From M2408 sp040386975 (GTDB taxonomy: Bacteria; Bacteroidota; Bacteroidia; Flavobacteriales_D; Crocinitomicaceae), in contig JAZKEO010000006.1 in NCBI GenBank assembly GCA_040386975.1, positions 244,449 to 308,448 on the forward strand: DNA of 64,000 nucleotides. The letters run 5' to 3'. The position numbers and the translations under genes are program-made. The notes under the pieces were generated by a model. The model was not told the DNA's origin and ran no database searches. It saw only the letters and a program-made list of their open reading frames with translations. Of this stretch, positions 50,640 through 58,710 are shown one piece after another; positions within the stretch are counted from its first letter, which is position 1; every line of letters begins with the position of its first letter.

Positions 50640-51659
50640 ATGAAAAAATCCGCTGTACTTTTAATTCAACTTGGAACCCCAGATAGTCCGTCAACTTACG
50701 ATGTAAGACGTTATTTAAGCGAATTTTTAAATGACCCACGTGTCATTGATATTCCTTGGTTGCCAAGAAAATTATTAGTAAACGGAATCATAGTTCCTTT
50801 TAGAGCGCCAAAATCAGCTAAGATTTACAAAGAATTGTGGGATTTTGGAAAAGGAAAATCTCCTTTGTTGACACATTCTGAAAATGTAAAACGCATTTTA
50901 CAAGAAGAATTAAAGGATAAAAATGTTACAGTTGAATTGGCAATGCGCTACCAAAATCCATCGATGGATAGTGTTTTGGATAGAATGCACAAAGCGAATT
51001 ACGAACAAATTATCATCATTCCGCTTTTTCCACAATATGCAAGTGCCTCAACGGGTTCAGCTATTGAAAAAGCGATGAAAATTATCCAAAAATGGTGGGT
51101 AATTCCAGAAATTAAAGTTGTGAATCAATTTTATGATCATCCGTCATACATCAATTCAATTGTTGATAGAGCAAAAGAATTTGATTTGAAAGAATATGAC
51201 CATGTTATATTTTCATACCACGGTTTACCTGAAAGACAAGTTGATAAAGTGTATAATGATGGTTTGTGTGCTGATCATCCGTGCGAAAGCGAAATAAATG
51301 AAGAAAATGTTTTTTGTTATAAAGCGACATCTTTTGCTACAACACGTTTGATAGCCGCTAAATTAGGTCTTACAGAAAAAGATTACACCGTTTCTTTCCA
51401 ATCGCGCCTAAACGATAAATGGTTGAAACCTTTTTCAGACAAAGTTGTTGAAGAATGGGCAAAAAAAGGAGCGAAAAAATTATTGGTTTTCAGTCCAGCT
51501 TTTGTTGCCGATTGCCTTGAAACAATCATTGAAATTGGTGGAGAATACCAAGAAATTTTCCATTCAAATGGCGGTGAAAAAGTACAACTTGTACCTAGTT
51601 CAAACGATCATCCAGAATTTATTTCTTGCCTCAAAGATTTGGTTTTAAGTAGGATTTAA
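50640..51659 (+). CDS. hemH: ferrochelatase
   Basis: Inserts ferrous iron into protoporphyrin IX (or coproporphyrin in some lineages), the final step or near-final step of haem synthesis. The 339-residue protein has the LLIQLGTPDSPS opening, the catalytic His in FSYHGLPERQ, the SFQSRL segment and the acidic metal path in FVADCLETIIEIGGEY. The presence of cysteines in the C-terminal half (CADHPCESE) raises the possibility of an iron-sulfur cluster, not certain. It follows lpdA on the same strand. Confidence 0.94.
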   Translation: MKKSAVLLIQLGTPDSPSTYDVRRYLSEFLNDPRVIDIPWLPRKLLVNGIIVPFRAPKSAKIYKELWDFGKGKSPLLTHSENVKRILQEELKDKNVTVELAMRYQNPSMDSVLDRMHKANYEQIIIIPLFPQYASASTGSAIEKAMKIIQKWWVIPEIKVVNQFYDHPSYINSIVDRAKEFDLKEYDHVIFSYHGLPERQVDKVYNDGLCADHPCESEINEENVFCYKATSFATTRLIAAKLGLTEKDYTVSFQSRLNDKWLKPFSDKVVEEWAKKGAKKLLVFSPAFVADCLETIIEIGGEYQEIFHSNGGEKVQLVPSSNDHPEFISCLKDLVLSRI

Positions 51660-51677
51660 AATAAAAGTTAAGAATTT

Positions 51678-52730
51678 TCACTTAAAGTTCCAATCGTAAG
51701 TGTCAATTTCTGATAAACAAGCACAAAGTAAATCAACACTTCCCATAATATCTTCTTTATGAGCCATTTCAATTACTTGGTGCAAATGACGTGTTGGAAT
51801 AGAAATCGCGCCAGCAATTGATCCTCCTTGCGTCATGCGTTGAATTCCAGCAGTATCGGTTCCTCCAGCGGTTAGAATTTCTGGTTGCCATTTGATTTTA
51901 TTTTTGTCAGCCGTTTTTTTCATGAAATCAACCATTCTGTAATCGCAAATTGTGGATGCATCCATGATTTTTATGGCTGTTCCTTCGCCTAATTTTGTAA
52001 TCATTTCATGTGCTGCGGCACCTGGTAAATCGAAAGCAATAGTTGTGTCCAAACCAAAACCAAAATCTGGATTTATTCTTAAGGCTGAAACATTTGCTCC
52101 ACGAATTCCAACTTCTTCTTGCACGGTGAAAACGCCATAAACATCGTAAGGAACTTCTTTGTCTTTAAGTGATTTTAAAGTTTCAATCAAAATGAAAACC
52201 GCCAAACGATTGTCTAAGGATTTTGAATTCACACATTCTCCCATCTCAATGTATTCGCGTTCACGTGTAATTGGATCACCAATTGAAATATTCTCAAAAA
52301 CCTCTTCTTTCGTCAAACCTGTGTCGATGAAATAGTCTTTTAATTTCGCTACACGACCGCGTTCTTCTTCTGTCATAACGTGAATTGGTTTGGAGGCCAT
52401 CACACCAATAATATCTTTTTTTCCGTGAATAATGACACGTTGTGCAGTCAATGTTTTTGGGTCAAAACCACCTAAAGTATGGAAATATAGAAATCCTCGG
52501 TCGTCGATGTGTGTCACCATAAAACCAATTTCATCCATGTGAGCACCAACCATAACGCGTTTGTTGGCTTTTCCACGTTTGATGGCGTAAACATTTCCCA
52601 TGTTGTCCGTTTCAATTTCATCAACGTAAGCTGTTAATTCTTTGATAACTAAAGCTCTTACTTTTTGTTCAAACCCTGGAGCACCTGGAGTTTTACATAT
52701 TTCAGCTAATAATTTTGAGTTGAATTTCAT
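51678..52730 (-). CDS. M42 family metallopeptidase (aminopeptidase)
   Basis: A 350-residue zinc or cobalt aminopeptidase of the M42 (glutamyl aminopeptidase/TET) family, cytosolic. The metal-binding and catalytic residues are visible: H64 and D66 (GAHMDEIGF), the bridging Asp in KSLDNRL near 174, the catalytic Glu-Glu in VQEEVGIRGA near 207-208, the FGLDTTIAFD segment and a His in TRHLHQVIE at the C-terminal side. It is divergent from the DUF255 gene across a 220-bp gap with a long imperfect hairpin. Confidence 0.93.
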   Translation of the reverse strand: MKFNSKLLAEICKTPGAPGFEQKVRALVIKELTAYVDEIETDNMGNVYAIKRGKANKRVMVGAHMDEIGFMVTHIDDRGFLYFHTLGGFDPKTLTAQRVIIHGKKDIIGVMASKPIHVMTEEERGRVAKLKDYFIDTGLTKEEVFENISIGDPITREREYIEMGECVNSKSLDNRLAVFILIETLKSLKDKEVPYDVYGVFTVQEEVGIRGANVSALRINPDFGFGLDTTIAFDLPGAAAHEMITKLGEGTAIKIMDASTICDYRMVDFMKKTADKNKIKWQPEILTAGGTDTAGIQRMTQGGSIAGAISIPTRHLHQVIEMAHKEDIMGSVDLLCACLSEIDTYDWNFK

Positions 52731-52815
52731 GAGTTTGTTTTTAACTTTTTACAAACCTAAACATTTTATGAATTGAAAAATCAATAAGAGTAAAATATTT
52801 GATGGATAGATTTTA

Positions 52816-52868
52816 AGACTATAAGATTCAAAAGTCAAGACAGTCCTGACTTCTGAATCTTGTAGTCT
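52816..52868. repeat. Long imperfect hairpin between divergent genes
   Basis: Three blocks pair in register: AGACTA/TAGTCT, AAGATTCA/TGAATCTT and AAGTCA/TGACTT, with single mismatches between them. It is built from the words also seen at 17024-17065 and 54967-55003. Confidence 0.65.
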
Positions 52869-52923
52869 TGAGTCTCATTTCGATTGTCTTACCATTTTTA
52901 ATTACCGTTCAAAATTCTTTCCT

Positions 52924-52931
52924 TACTTTTG
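52924..52931 (+). promoter_or_regulatory. -7 box of the DUF255 gene
   Basis: TACTTTTG fits TAnnTTTG, 20 bp before the ATG. Confidence 0.5.
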
Positions 52932-52950
52932 ATTAAAATTACATTACAAA

Positions 52951-54954
52951 ATGCACAAATTCACCAACGATTTAATCAAAGAAAGTAGTCCGTATTTATT
53001 ACAACATGCTCATAATCCAGTGAATTGGCTTCCTTGGTCGGAAGAAGCATTTCAAAAAGCAGAAACTGAAGGCAAACTTGTTTTGATAAGTATCGGTTAT
53101 TCAGCTTGCCATTGGTGCCACGTGATGGAACACGAATCTTTTGAAAATGAAGAAGTTGCTACATGGATGAATCGTTATTTTGTGTGTATAAAAGTGGATC
53201 GAGAAGAGCGTCCAGATGTGGATCAGGTTTATATGACCGCAGTTCAATTGATGACGCAACGTGGTGGTTGGCCTTTAAATTGTTTCACTTTGCCTAATGG
53301 AAAACCAATTTATGGAGGAACTTATTTCCCAAAAGACCAATGGATTCAAATTTTAAAAAGTTTAGAGCACACCTATAAAAATAAAAAAGAGGAAGTGTTG
53401 GATTATGCACAAAAATTAACTGAAGGAGTTAAACAAAGCGAAATAATTACAGTTTCTCAAGCTCTTGAAGATTTCAAAAAGGAGAAATTAGAGGAGCTGG
53501 TTTTGCGTTGGACACATAGTTTTGATTCAAGAGAAGGAGGAAGTAACCGAGCTCCGAAATTTCCTTTGCCAAATAACTACGAATTTTTGTTGCGTTATGG
53601 AGTTGAAACAAAAAACGAAAAAGTTTTAAATCATGTTTATTTGACTTTAGATAAAATGGCTTTTGGTGGGATTTTTGACCAAGTTGGCGGTGGATTTTGT
53701 CGCTACTCCGTTGATGTTTTATGGAAAGTTCCTCATTTTGAAAAAATGCTTTACGACAATGCACAACTTGTTAGTTTGTATGTAAAAGCATATCAACAAT
53801 CAAAAAATGAAACGTATAAGCAAATTGTAATTGAAACTTTAAATTGGATTGAACGTGAAATGACAAACAAATTTGGAGCATTTTACAGTGCTTTAGATGC
53901 TGACAGCGAAGGAGAAGAAGGAAAATTCTATGTTTGGAAAGAAGATGAATTGAAAAATTTGCTGGGAAAAGAGTTTGATTGGGTAAAAGAATATTACAAC
54001 GTGAACCAATTGGGTTATTGGGAAGAAGGTAATTACATCTTGATGAAAAGTTCTCACAATACAGATTTTGCTAAAAAATTAAAAATCACTAAAGAAGAAT
54101 TTGAGCTTAAAATCGCAAAAATCAATCAAATTTTACGTGATGAGCGTTCACATCGTGTTCGACCAGGTTTGGATAACAAATGTTTGACTTCTTGGAACGC
54201 GATGCAAATCAAAGCTTATGTTGACGCTTATTTGACTTTGAATGACGAAACATATTTGCTTGCAGCTTTAAAAAATGCTTCTTGGATTCTCAAAAATCAA
54301 GTTCAGGAAAGTGGGAAATTGTATCATAATTTTAATGCGGGAAAAAGTACAATCGATGGCTTTTTAGAAGATTATGCACATGTGATTTCAGCATTTATTT
54401 CACTTTATCAAGCAACATTTGACGAAAAATGGCTTCAAGAAGCGGAGAAGTTGTTGCAAAATACTTTAAGCGATTTTTTAGATAATGAAAGTCAAATGTT
54501 TTATTTCACAAACTCAACTTCAGAGTTAATTGCACGAAAAATGGATTTGAATGACAATGTTTGTCCCGCAACAAATTCTGTTATGTGTATGAATTTATTT
54601 CACTTGGGAACTTATTTTCAAAATGAAACATATATCAATCATTCCAAACAAATGCTTATGAATGTATATGATGGAATGGAAAATTATGGTTCAGGTTACT
54701 CAAACTGGGCTTTGTGCTTGATGAATTTTACTTTTTCCTTTTCAGAAATCTGTATTACAGGTAATCAATGGAAAGAAAATTTATTGAAAATTTCAGAAAA
54801 CTATTTGCCAAACGTACTTTTTTCTGGAGGAGAAAAATCAAGTTTAGCGAGTTTGAAAGGAAAAGATTTAAGCAAAAATTTGTTTTTCAAATGCGAAGAC
54901 AAAACGTGTTCGCTTCCAGTTGATGATGTAGATACATTTATTGATGGACTTTAG
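52951..54954 (+). CDS. thioredoxin domain-containing protein, DUF255 / YyaL-SPATA20 family
   Basis: A 667-residue cytosolic protein. Residues about 1-165 form a thioredoxin-like DUF255 domain with the CxxC pair C53/C56 in SACHWCHVMEHESF and conserved VKVDREERPDVDQVYM. The rest is an alpha/alpha-toroid resembling glycan-processing six-hairpin domains (GGIFDQVGGGFCRYSVD, WKVPHFEKMLYDNAQL, YSALDADSEGEEGKFYVW). The family is widespread and its function is not established. Its terminal sequence is Cys-containing (CEDKTCSLP). Confidence 0.93.
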   Translation: MHKFTNDLIKESSPYLLQHAHNPVNWLPWSEEAFQKAETEGKLVLISIGYSACHWCHVMEHESFENEEVATWMNRYFVCIKVDREERPDVDQVYMTAVQLMTQRGGWPLNCFTLPNGKPIYGGTYFPKDQWIQILKSLEHTYKNKKEEVLDYAQKLTEGVKQSEIITVSQALEDFKKEKLEELVLRWTHSFDSREGGSNRAPKFPLPNNYEFLLRYGVETKNEKVLNHVYLTLDKMAFGGIFDQVGGGFCRYSVDVLWKVPHFEKMLYDNAQLVSLYVKAYQQSKNETYKQIVIETLNWIEREMTNKFGAFYSALDADSEGEEGKFYVWKEDELKNLLGKEFDWVKEYYNVNQLGYWEEGNYILMKSSHNTDFAKKLKITKEEFELKIAKINQILRDERSHRVRPGLDNKCLTSWNAMQIKAYVDAYLTLNDETYLLAALKNASWILKNQVQESGKLYHNFNAGKSTIDGFLEDYAHVISAFISLYQATFDEKWLQEAEKLLQNTLSDFLDNESQMFYFTNSTSELIARKMDLNDNVCPATNSVMCMNLFHLGTYFQNETYINHSKQMLMNVYDGMENYGSGYSNWALCLMNFTFSFSEICITGNQWKENLLKISENYLPNVLFSGGEKSSLASLKGKDLSKNLFFKCEDKTCSLPVDDVDTFIDGL

Positions 54955-54966
54955 ACATAAGACGAA

Positions 54967-55003
54967 AGACAATAGACTATCAAAAGTCTTAAGTCTATTG
55001 TCT
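54967..55003 (+). terminator. Hairpin after the DUF255 gene
   Basis: AGACAATAGACT and AGTCTATTGTCT are perfect 12-bp arms with a 13-bp loop. Flanking ACATAAGAC and ATCTAATGTC extend the pairing. It starts 12 bp after the stop codon, and a T-rich stretch follows about 25 bp later. Confidence 0.6.
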
Positions 55004-55048
55004 AAAATCTAATGTCAAAAAATTAAGTCTTTTTTCTAATGAAATTAA

Positions 55049-55056
55049 TATCTTTG
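55049..55056 (+). promoter_or_regulatory. -7 box of the metG promoter
   Basis: TATCTTTG, an exact TAnnTTTG, lies 17 bp before the metG ATG. No T-box or SAM riboswitch is visible in the leader. Confidence 0.55.
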
Positions 55057-55072
55057 TAACTCAATTTTTACA

Positions 55073-57157
55073 ATGTCAAAACAACGATATACAGTTACAG
55101 CAGCTTTGCCTTATGCAAACGGACCTTTACATTTAGGTCATGTTGCAGGAGTTTATTTACCAGCAGATATTTTTGTGCGTTTTTTACGTATGAATCAACA
55201 CGATGTTGCTTTTATTTGCGGAAGTGATGAGCACGGTGCAGCGATAACATTAAGAGCAAAAAAAGAAGGAATTACTCCTCAAGAAATCGTTGATAAATAC
55301 AATAAAATCATTGGAAATTCTTTCCAACAATTTGAAATTTCATTTGATATTTTTCACAGAACGTCATCTGATTTACATCATAAAACAGCTCAAGACTTTT
55401 TCCTAAAATTGCACGAAAAAGGAAAATTGACAGAAGATACAAGCGAACAATATTACGACGAAGATTACAATCAATTTTTAGCCGATAGATACATTACAGG
55501 AGAATGTCCAAAATGTCAAAATCCAAATGCTTACGGTGATCAATGTGAGAAATGTGGTTCTGATTTAAGTCCTACAGAATTGATAAATCCCAAGTCAACT
55601 TTAAGTGGGAAAACACCGATTTTGAAAACGACTTCTCATTGGTATTTGCCTATGAATCAGCACGAAGATTGGTTGAGAACTTGGATTAAAAAAGGTGAAT
55701 TGGATGGAAAAATGCAACATGACCCGAAAACGTGGAGGAATCAAGTTTCTGGTCAATGTATGTCATGGATTGATGGCGGTTTACACGCTCGAGCTATGAC
55801 GCGTGATTTGGATTGGGGAGTGAAAGTTCCTTTACCAAATTCAGACGGAAAAGTATTGTATGTTTGGCTTGATGCTCCAATTGGTTATATTTCAGCTACA
55901 AAACAATGGGCAAAGGATAATAATAAGAATTGGGAAGATTATTGGTTGAAAAATGAAGGTGGAGAAGAATCAAAACTTGTTCATTTCATTGGAAAAGATA
56001 ACATCGTTTTCCACGCAATCATATTTCCAATTATTCTAAAAGATCACGGAGATTTTATTTTGCCAGATAATGTTCCTGCATACGAATTTCTGAATTTGGA
56101 GGGCGATAAATTTTCTACTTCAAGAAATTGGGCAGTTTGGTTGCACGAATATTTGGAACGTTATCCCGAGAAAATAGATGAGTTGAAGTTCACTTTAACT
56201 TCCATCGCACCAGAAAGTAAAGATAGTGAGTTTACTTGGAAAGAATTTCAAGCTCGTGTAAACAACGAATTGGCTGATGTTTTAGGGAATTTCGTGAATC
56301 GGGCTTTGGTTTTGACACAAAAATATTACCATGGAAAAGTTCCTGCTTTGGGTACTTTAACAGATATCGACAAACAAGTTTTCACTGATTTAAAAGCTGC
56401 ACCAGAAAAAATTTCTAAATTGCTATATGCTTATAAATTGCGTGATGCTCAAACAGAAGTGATGAATGTTGCTCGTTTGGGTAATAAATATTTGGCAGAA
56501 ATGGAGCCATGGAAATTGGTGAAAACAGATGAAAAACGTGTCGAAACAATCATGTACATCGCTTTGCAAATTACAGCACAATTGAGTCAGTTGTTAGAAC
56601 CTTTTTTACCAAAATCAGCTGCTAAAATGCGTCACTTTTTGAATATCAATTTAGAAAAGTGGGAAGATTTAGGAAAAGCGGATTTACTTTCTGCTGGACA
56701 TCAAACGAATCAACCAGAAATTCTTTTTCAGAAAATAGAAGATTCTTTGGTTGAAAGTGAAGTTGAAATTTTGAACCAAAGTAAATTAGAAAATGCTGTG
56801 CCTGTAACTAAAGAAATTACTCCACAAAAACCTGTAATTGCTTTTGATGATTTTACAAAATTAGATATTCGTTTGGGTACAATTTTAGAAGCAATAAAAG
56901 TTCCAAAAGCAGATAAATTATTGCAATTAAAAGTGGATACAGGTCTTGATATTCGCACAATCGTTTCTGGAATTGCTGAACATTATTCTCCAGAAGAAGT
57001 TGTTGGGAAAACGGTTTCAGTTTTACTAAATCTTGAACCAAGAAAAATCAAAGGTGTTGAATCTCAAGGAATGATTTTAATGGCAGAAAATACGGAAGGA
57101 AAATTGAGTTTTGTTACACCTGAAAAAGGTTTTGAAGCGGGTGGAGAGATTCGATAA
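55073..57157 (+). CDS. metG: methionyl-tRNA synthetase
   Basis: Charges tRNA-Met. The 694-residue long form has the HIGH-type HLGH at residues 20-23, a zinc knuckle with CPKC and CEKC near 145-165, the KMSKS-type loop in GDKFSTSRNW, an anticodon-binding domain (about 400-560) and a C-terminal EMAP/Arc1p-type tRNA-binding domain (about 585-694, FDDFTKLDIRLGTILEA). This is the usual Bacteroidota architecture. Confidence 0.97.
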   Translation: MSKQRYTVTAALPYANGPLHLGHVAGVYLPADIFVRFLRMNQHDVAFICGSDEHGAAITLRAKKEGITPQEIVDKYNKIIGNSFQQFEISFDIFHRTSSDLHHKTAQDFFLKLHEKGKLTEDTSEQYYDEDYNQFLADRYITGECPKCQNPNAYGDQCEKCGSDLSPTELINPKSTLSGKTPILKTTSHWYLPMNQHEDWLRTWIKKGELDGKMQHDPKTWRNQVSGQCMSWIDGGLHARAMTRDLDWGVKVPLPNSDGKVLYVWLDAPIGYISATKQWAKDNNKNWEDYWLKNEGGEESKLVHFIGKDNIVFHAIIFPIILKDHGDFILPDNVPAYEFLNLEGDKFSTSRNWAVWLHEYLERYPEKIDELKFTLTSIAPESKDSEFTWKEFQARVNNELADVLGNFVNRALVLTQKYYHGKVPALGTLTDIDKQVFTDLKAAPEKISKLLYAYKLRDAQTEVMNVARLGNKYLAEMEPWKLVKTDEKRVETIMYIALQITAQLSQLLEPFLPKSAAKMRHFLNINLEKWEDLGKADLLSAGHQTNQPEILFQKIEDSLVESEVEILNQSKLENAVPVTKEITPQKPVIAFDDFTKLDIRLGTILEAIKVPKADKLLQLKVDTGLDIRTIVSGIAEHYSPEEVVGKTVSVLLNLEPRKIKGVESQGMILMAENTEGKLSFVTPEKGFEAGGEIR

Positions 57158-57225
57158 TTAACTGATTTGACGATTAGCTGATTTGAAAATAAATATTGTA
57201 AGTTTAATTTTTTAGAATTTTCAAA

Positions 57226-57882
57226 ATGAATATAATAAAGTCAAAACATGCTATTTTAAATTATTTTAGCCTTGCTTTATTGTTGATTTTTATTATTTCT
57301 TGTAAATCAAATAGTTCTTGTAAATCTAATTATTATGACAAAGAAAAGAGAAATAATAATTGGGTTTATTATCAAAAGAATCAAAAATTTGAGGGCGTTT
57401 GGATAAAATTAAAAGAAATAAAATACCATAAAAACGGGAATTATAAAACATTTTATTCAAATGGTGTTATTCTTGAGTCTACATCTTTTTTTGATAATAA
57501 AAAATATGGGAAACATAGGAAGTGGCATAAAAATGGGAAGATTGAAATTTCATCTACATATTTAAAAGGAGCTTTGAATGGAGAATATTTAATTTTTTAT
57601 GATAACGGCAATCTTGCAGTTAAAAAAACATATTTTAAGGGTAAATTAAAAGGTAAATATGAAAGATATTTCAAAAATGGAACACTCGAACAAAGGATAT
57701 TTTACATTGATGGAATTAGAAATGGAAAAGAAACTTATTATTACCAAAATGGTCAAATGAGTAGTACTGGAAATGTAATAAATGGAAAATTTGAAGGTCG
57801 TTGGACTAAATATGATGAAAGAGGTAAATTAATTAACTGGGGAATTTTTAAAAATAATAAAGGTATTTATTTTGACAATTAG
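57226..57882 (+). CDS. MORN-repeat lipoprotein (YwqK-like)
   Basis: A 218-residue protein with a lipoprotein signal (LALLLIFIISC, Cys near 26) and five or six MORN-variant repeats of about 23 residues from about 62 on. Examples are YHKNGNYKTFYSNG, WHKNGKIEISSTYLKGALNGEY, FYDNGNLAVKKTYFKGKLKGKY and YYQNGQMSSTGNVINGKFEG. Some proteins of this type are annotated as YwqK-like antitoxins, but many Bacteroidota copies are plain envelope proteins. The gene is more AT-rich than its neighbours and lies between inverted repeats. Confidence 0.83.
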   Translation: MNIIKSKHAILNYFSLALLLIFIISCKSNSSCKSNYYDKEKRNNNWVYYQKNQKFEGVWIKLKEIKYHKNGNYKTFYSNGVILESTSFFDNKKYGKHRKWHKNGKIEISSTYLKGALNGEYLIFYDNGNLAVKKTYFKGKLKGKYERYFKNGTLEQRIFYIDGIRNGKETYYYQNGQMSSTGNVINGKFEGRWTKYDERGKLINWGIFKNNKGIYFDN

Positions 57883-57926
57883 TTGGTTTGAAAATGATTA
57901 TATACAAATATTTTAAATTCTAAAAA

Positions 57927-58046
57927 ATGAAAAAAGTAACGAAGGTAAGTCCTTTATTAAAATCAATGAGAGGAAGTTTTAAAGAGCCGAAAAATTTTAA
58001 TTACAAAAAAGAATTAATAAAAGCTTTGATAAAAAAACACCTTTGA
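57927..58046 (+). CDS. 39-residue ORF resembling the end of a VapB-type antitoxin
   Basis: Begins MKKVTKVSPLLKSMRGSF and continues KEPKNFNYKKELIKALIKKHL. The pattern 'SPLL-S--G-----FDYKKEL---L-KK' resembles the C-terminal part of VapB-like antitoxins in Bacteroidota (recollection). No DNA-binding half and no toxin gene lie next to it. It could be a solo fragment of a lost toxin-antitoxin pair or a small basic protein of its own. It follows the MORN gene by 44 bp. Confidence 0.4.
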   Translation: MKKVTKVSPLLKSMRGSFKEPKNFNYKKELIKALIKKHL

Positions 58047-58102
58047 TTTGTAATGCTCAAAACATTAGCTAATTAGCTCATCTTCAAATCAGCTAACCAA
58101 CC

Positions 58103-58453
58103 CTAGTTCCAATTAATAAAACTATTTCCTTTCAACGATTTACTGAAAGCATTTCGCATGATAACGATTTTCCGAGCCGCTTTCATATCTCCATCGATGG
58201 CTCTTTGCTTTAATTTGTAGTATAAATCCAAACTTAAGCCAAATAAATCGTGTTCCAATTGTTTTTTGAGTTCGGAAATTTTACCATTTAATTCAATTAA
58301 AAAGTATTCCAACTCACCCAATTCGTTCAGTTCATCTGAGGAAATGTTGTTTTTTTTGACGAGTTCCGTATATCGAGGAAGCGTAACTTGTAACAATTGA
58401 ATGAATCGTTCAAGCTCTTTGTTAATCTCTTCCTGATATGTTTTACTGTTCAT
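58103..58453 (-). CDS. hypothetical coiled-coil protein
   Basis: A 116-residue soluble, highly charged protein that is helical throughout, with a probable coiled coil at about 35-75 (LNELGELEYFLIELNGKISELKKQLEH). No signal or motif is present and no family is recognised. It lies alone on the minus strand between the MORN segment and a repeat-rich stretch. Real gene status rests on length, normal codon use and absence of a better frame. Confidence 0.6.
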   Translation of the reverse strand: MNSKTYQEEINKELERFIQLLQVTLPRYTELVKKNNISSDELNELGELEYFLIELNGKISELKKQLEHDLFGLSLDLYYKLKQRAIDGDMKAARKIVIMRNAFSKSLKGNSFINWN

Positions 58454-58468
58454 TTTAATGAATTATGA

Positions 58469-58587
58469 GAGGAATTCTAAAAATTAGATTTTTTAGGCGA
58501 ACAAGATTTTAAAAGCGGAGTTTACCTTTGTAAATGAGCATTTTAAAATTGCAGTTCAACGAAGAAAAAGCTATTTTTTGAAGTTCC
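58469..58587. mobile_element. Small MITE-like element
   Basis: About 119 bp bounded by GAGGAATTCTAAAAATTAG and CTATTTTTTGAAGTTCC, imperfect inverted ends (13 of 17 paired) sharing TTCTAAAAATT with the 12508-12773 element. It contains family C copy 3 and no coding frame. Confidence 0.5.
58496..58566. repeat. Structured repeat, family C copy 3
   Basis: Head GGCGAACAAG, outer stem ATTTTAAAAGC/GCATTTTAAAAT (one bulge), inner hairpin GGAGTTTACCTTTGTAAATG, tail CAACGAAGAA. The inner core is identical in pattern to copy 2. Confidence 0.65.
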
Positions 58588-58710
58588 GAATAACTAATGT
58601 AGAATTAATTTTGATAATAAACAAGTTTTTTAACTTTTTAACGAAACTATTTTATTTTTAAAGCCAAAAATCCCTTTATTTTAAACAATTTTGTGGAAAT
58701 TTTAATTTTC

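Larger units (their letters stand above)
57174..58096. other. Segment bounded by 14-bp inverted repeats
   Basis: TTAGCTGATTTGAA at 57174-57187 and TTCAAATCAGCTAA at 58083-58096 are perfect inverted copies. They bracket the MORN lipoprotein gene and the 39-residue ORF. The arms belong to a simple word family, so a mobile origin is uncertain. Confidence 0.4.
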
